A stretch of DNA of 5,614 nucleotides from Candidatus Nealsoniibacteriota bacterium (GTDB lineage: Bacteria; Patescibacteriota; Minisyncoccia; Minisyncoccales; GWA2-38-27): NCBI GenBank assembly GCA_016867195.1, contig VGKE01000031.1, forward strand, positions 1 through 5,614, in the 5' to 3' direction. Both the position numbers and the translations under genes were made by a program. Shown piece by piece: positions 5,609-5,614 of this stretch (position 1 is the first letter of the stretch; each line of letters opens with the position of its first letter). The notes under the pieces were generated by a model. That model saw nothing but the letters and a program-made list of their open reading frames with translations, was not told the origin of the DNA and did no database searches.

Positions 5609-5614
5609 ACCTTT

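Overview
The window reads as AT-rich bacterial DNA carrying the 3' end of one gene and three complete genes, all on the + strand. The style suggests an uncultivated bacterium of the Candidate Phyla Radiation (Patescibacteria, Parcubacteria-like). Reasons are the truncated LamG-domain surface protein with a typical 'NGTLTNGP...FDGLNDYV...LYAEG' layout, very lysine- and AT-rich genes, tight gene spacing, no clear Shine-Dalgarno sites, and GC-rich hairpin repeats scattered in an AT-rich background. This placement is inference from style, not from a marker gene. All four genes stop with TAA, and nothing requires a non-standard code.

Layout. Positions 2-586 hold the C-terminal part of a LamG/concanavalin A-like protein whose start lies before the window. 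Positions 587-699 are a non-coding spacer with a 15-bp tandem duplication and a GC-rich hairpin (8-bp stem, GAGA loop). A compact cluster follows: AMP-forming acetyl-CoA synthetase (700-2643), a 21-bp gap with a perfect TATAAT, a small GNAT acetyltransferase (2665-3138), a 4-bp gap, and phosphoenolpyruvate synthase (3143-5608). The window ends 6 bases after the last stop.

How the genes could work together. Acs activates acetate to acetyl-CoA and PpsA turns pyruvate into PEP. With a pyruvate:ferredoxin oxidoreductase elsewhere in the genome, the pair would feed acetate into gluconeogenesis. PpsA in some anaerobes may also run in the opposite direction. The GNAT protein sits directly after an Acs that carries the intact PX4GK acetylation motif, so it is a candidate (unproven) regulator of Acs by lysine acetylation.

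The most striking signal is inside ppsA. Positions 5167-5225 form a perfect 28-bp inverted repeat around a 3-nt loop, built from a 9-bp module (TTCGGACGT / ACGTCCGAA) and continued by further module copies to about 5251. It is about 63% GC in an AT-rich gene, is translated in frame as an additional segment of about 27 residues (FGRFGR...TSETSETSE...), has no stop codon in any of the six frames, and falls in a predicted surface loop of the C-terminal barrel. It looks like a mobile palindromic element tolerated inside a protein gene, comparable in concept to the Rickettsia palindromic elements.
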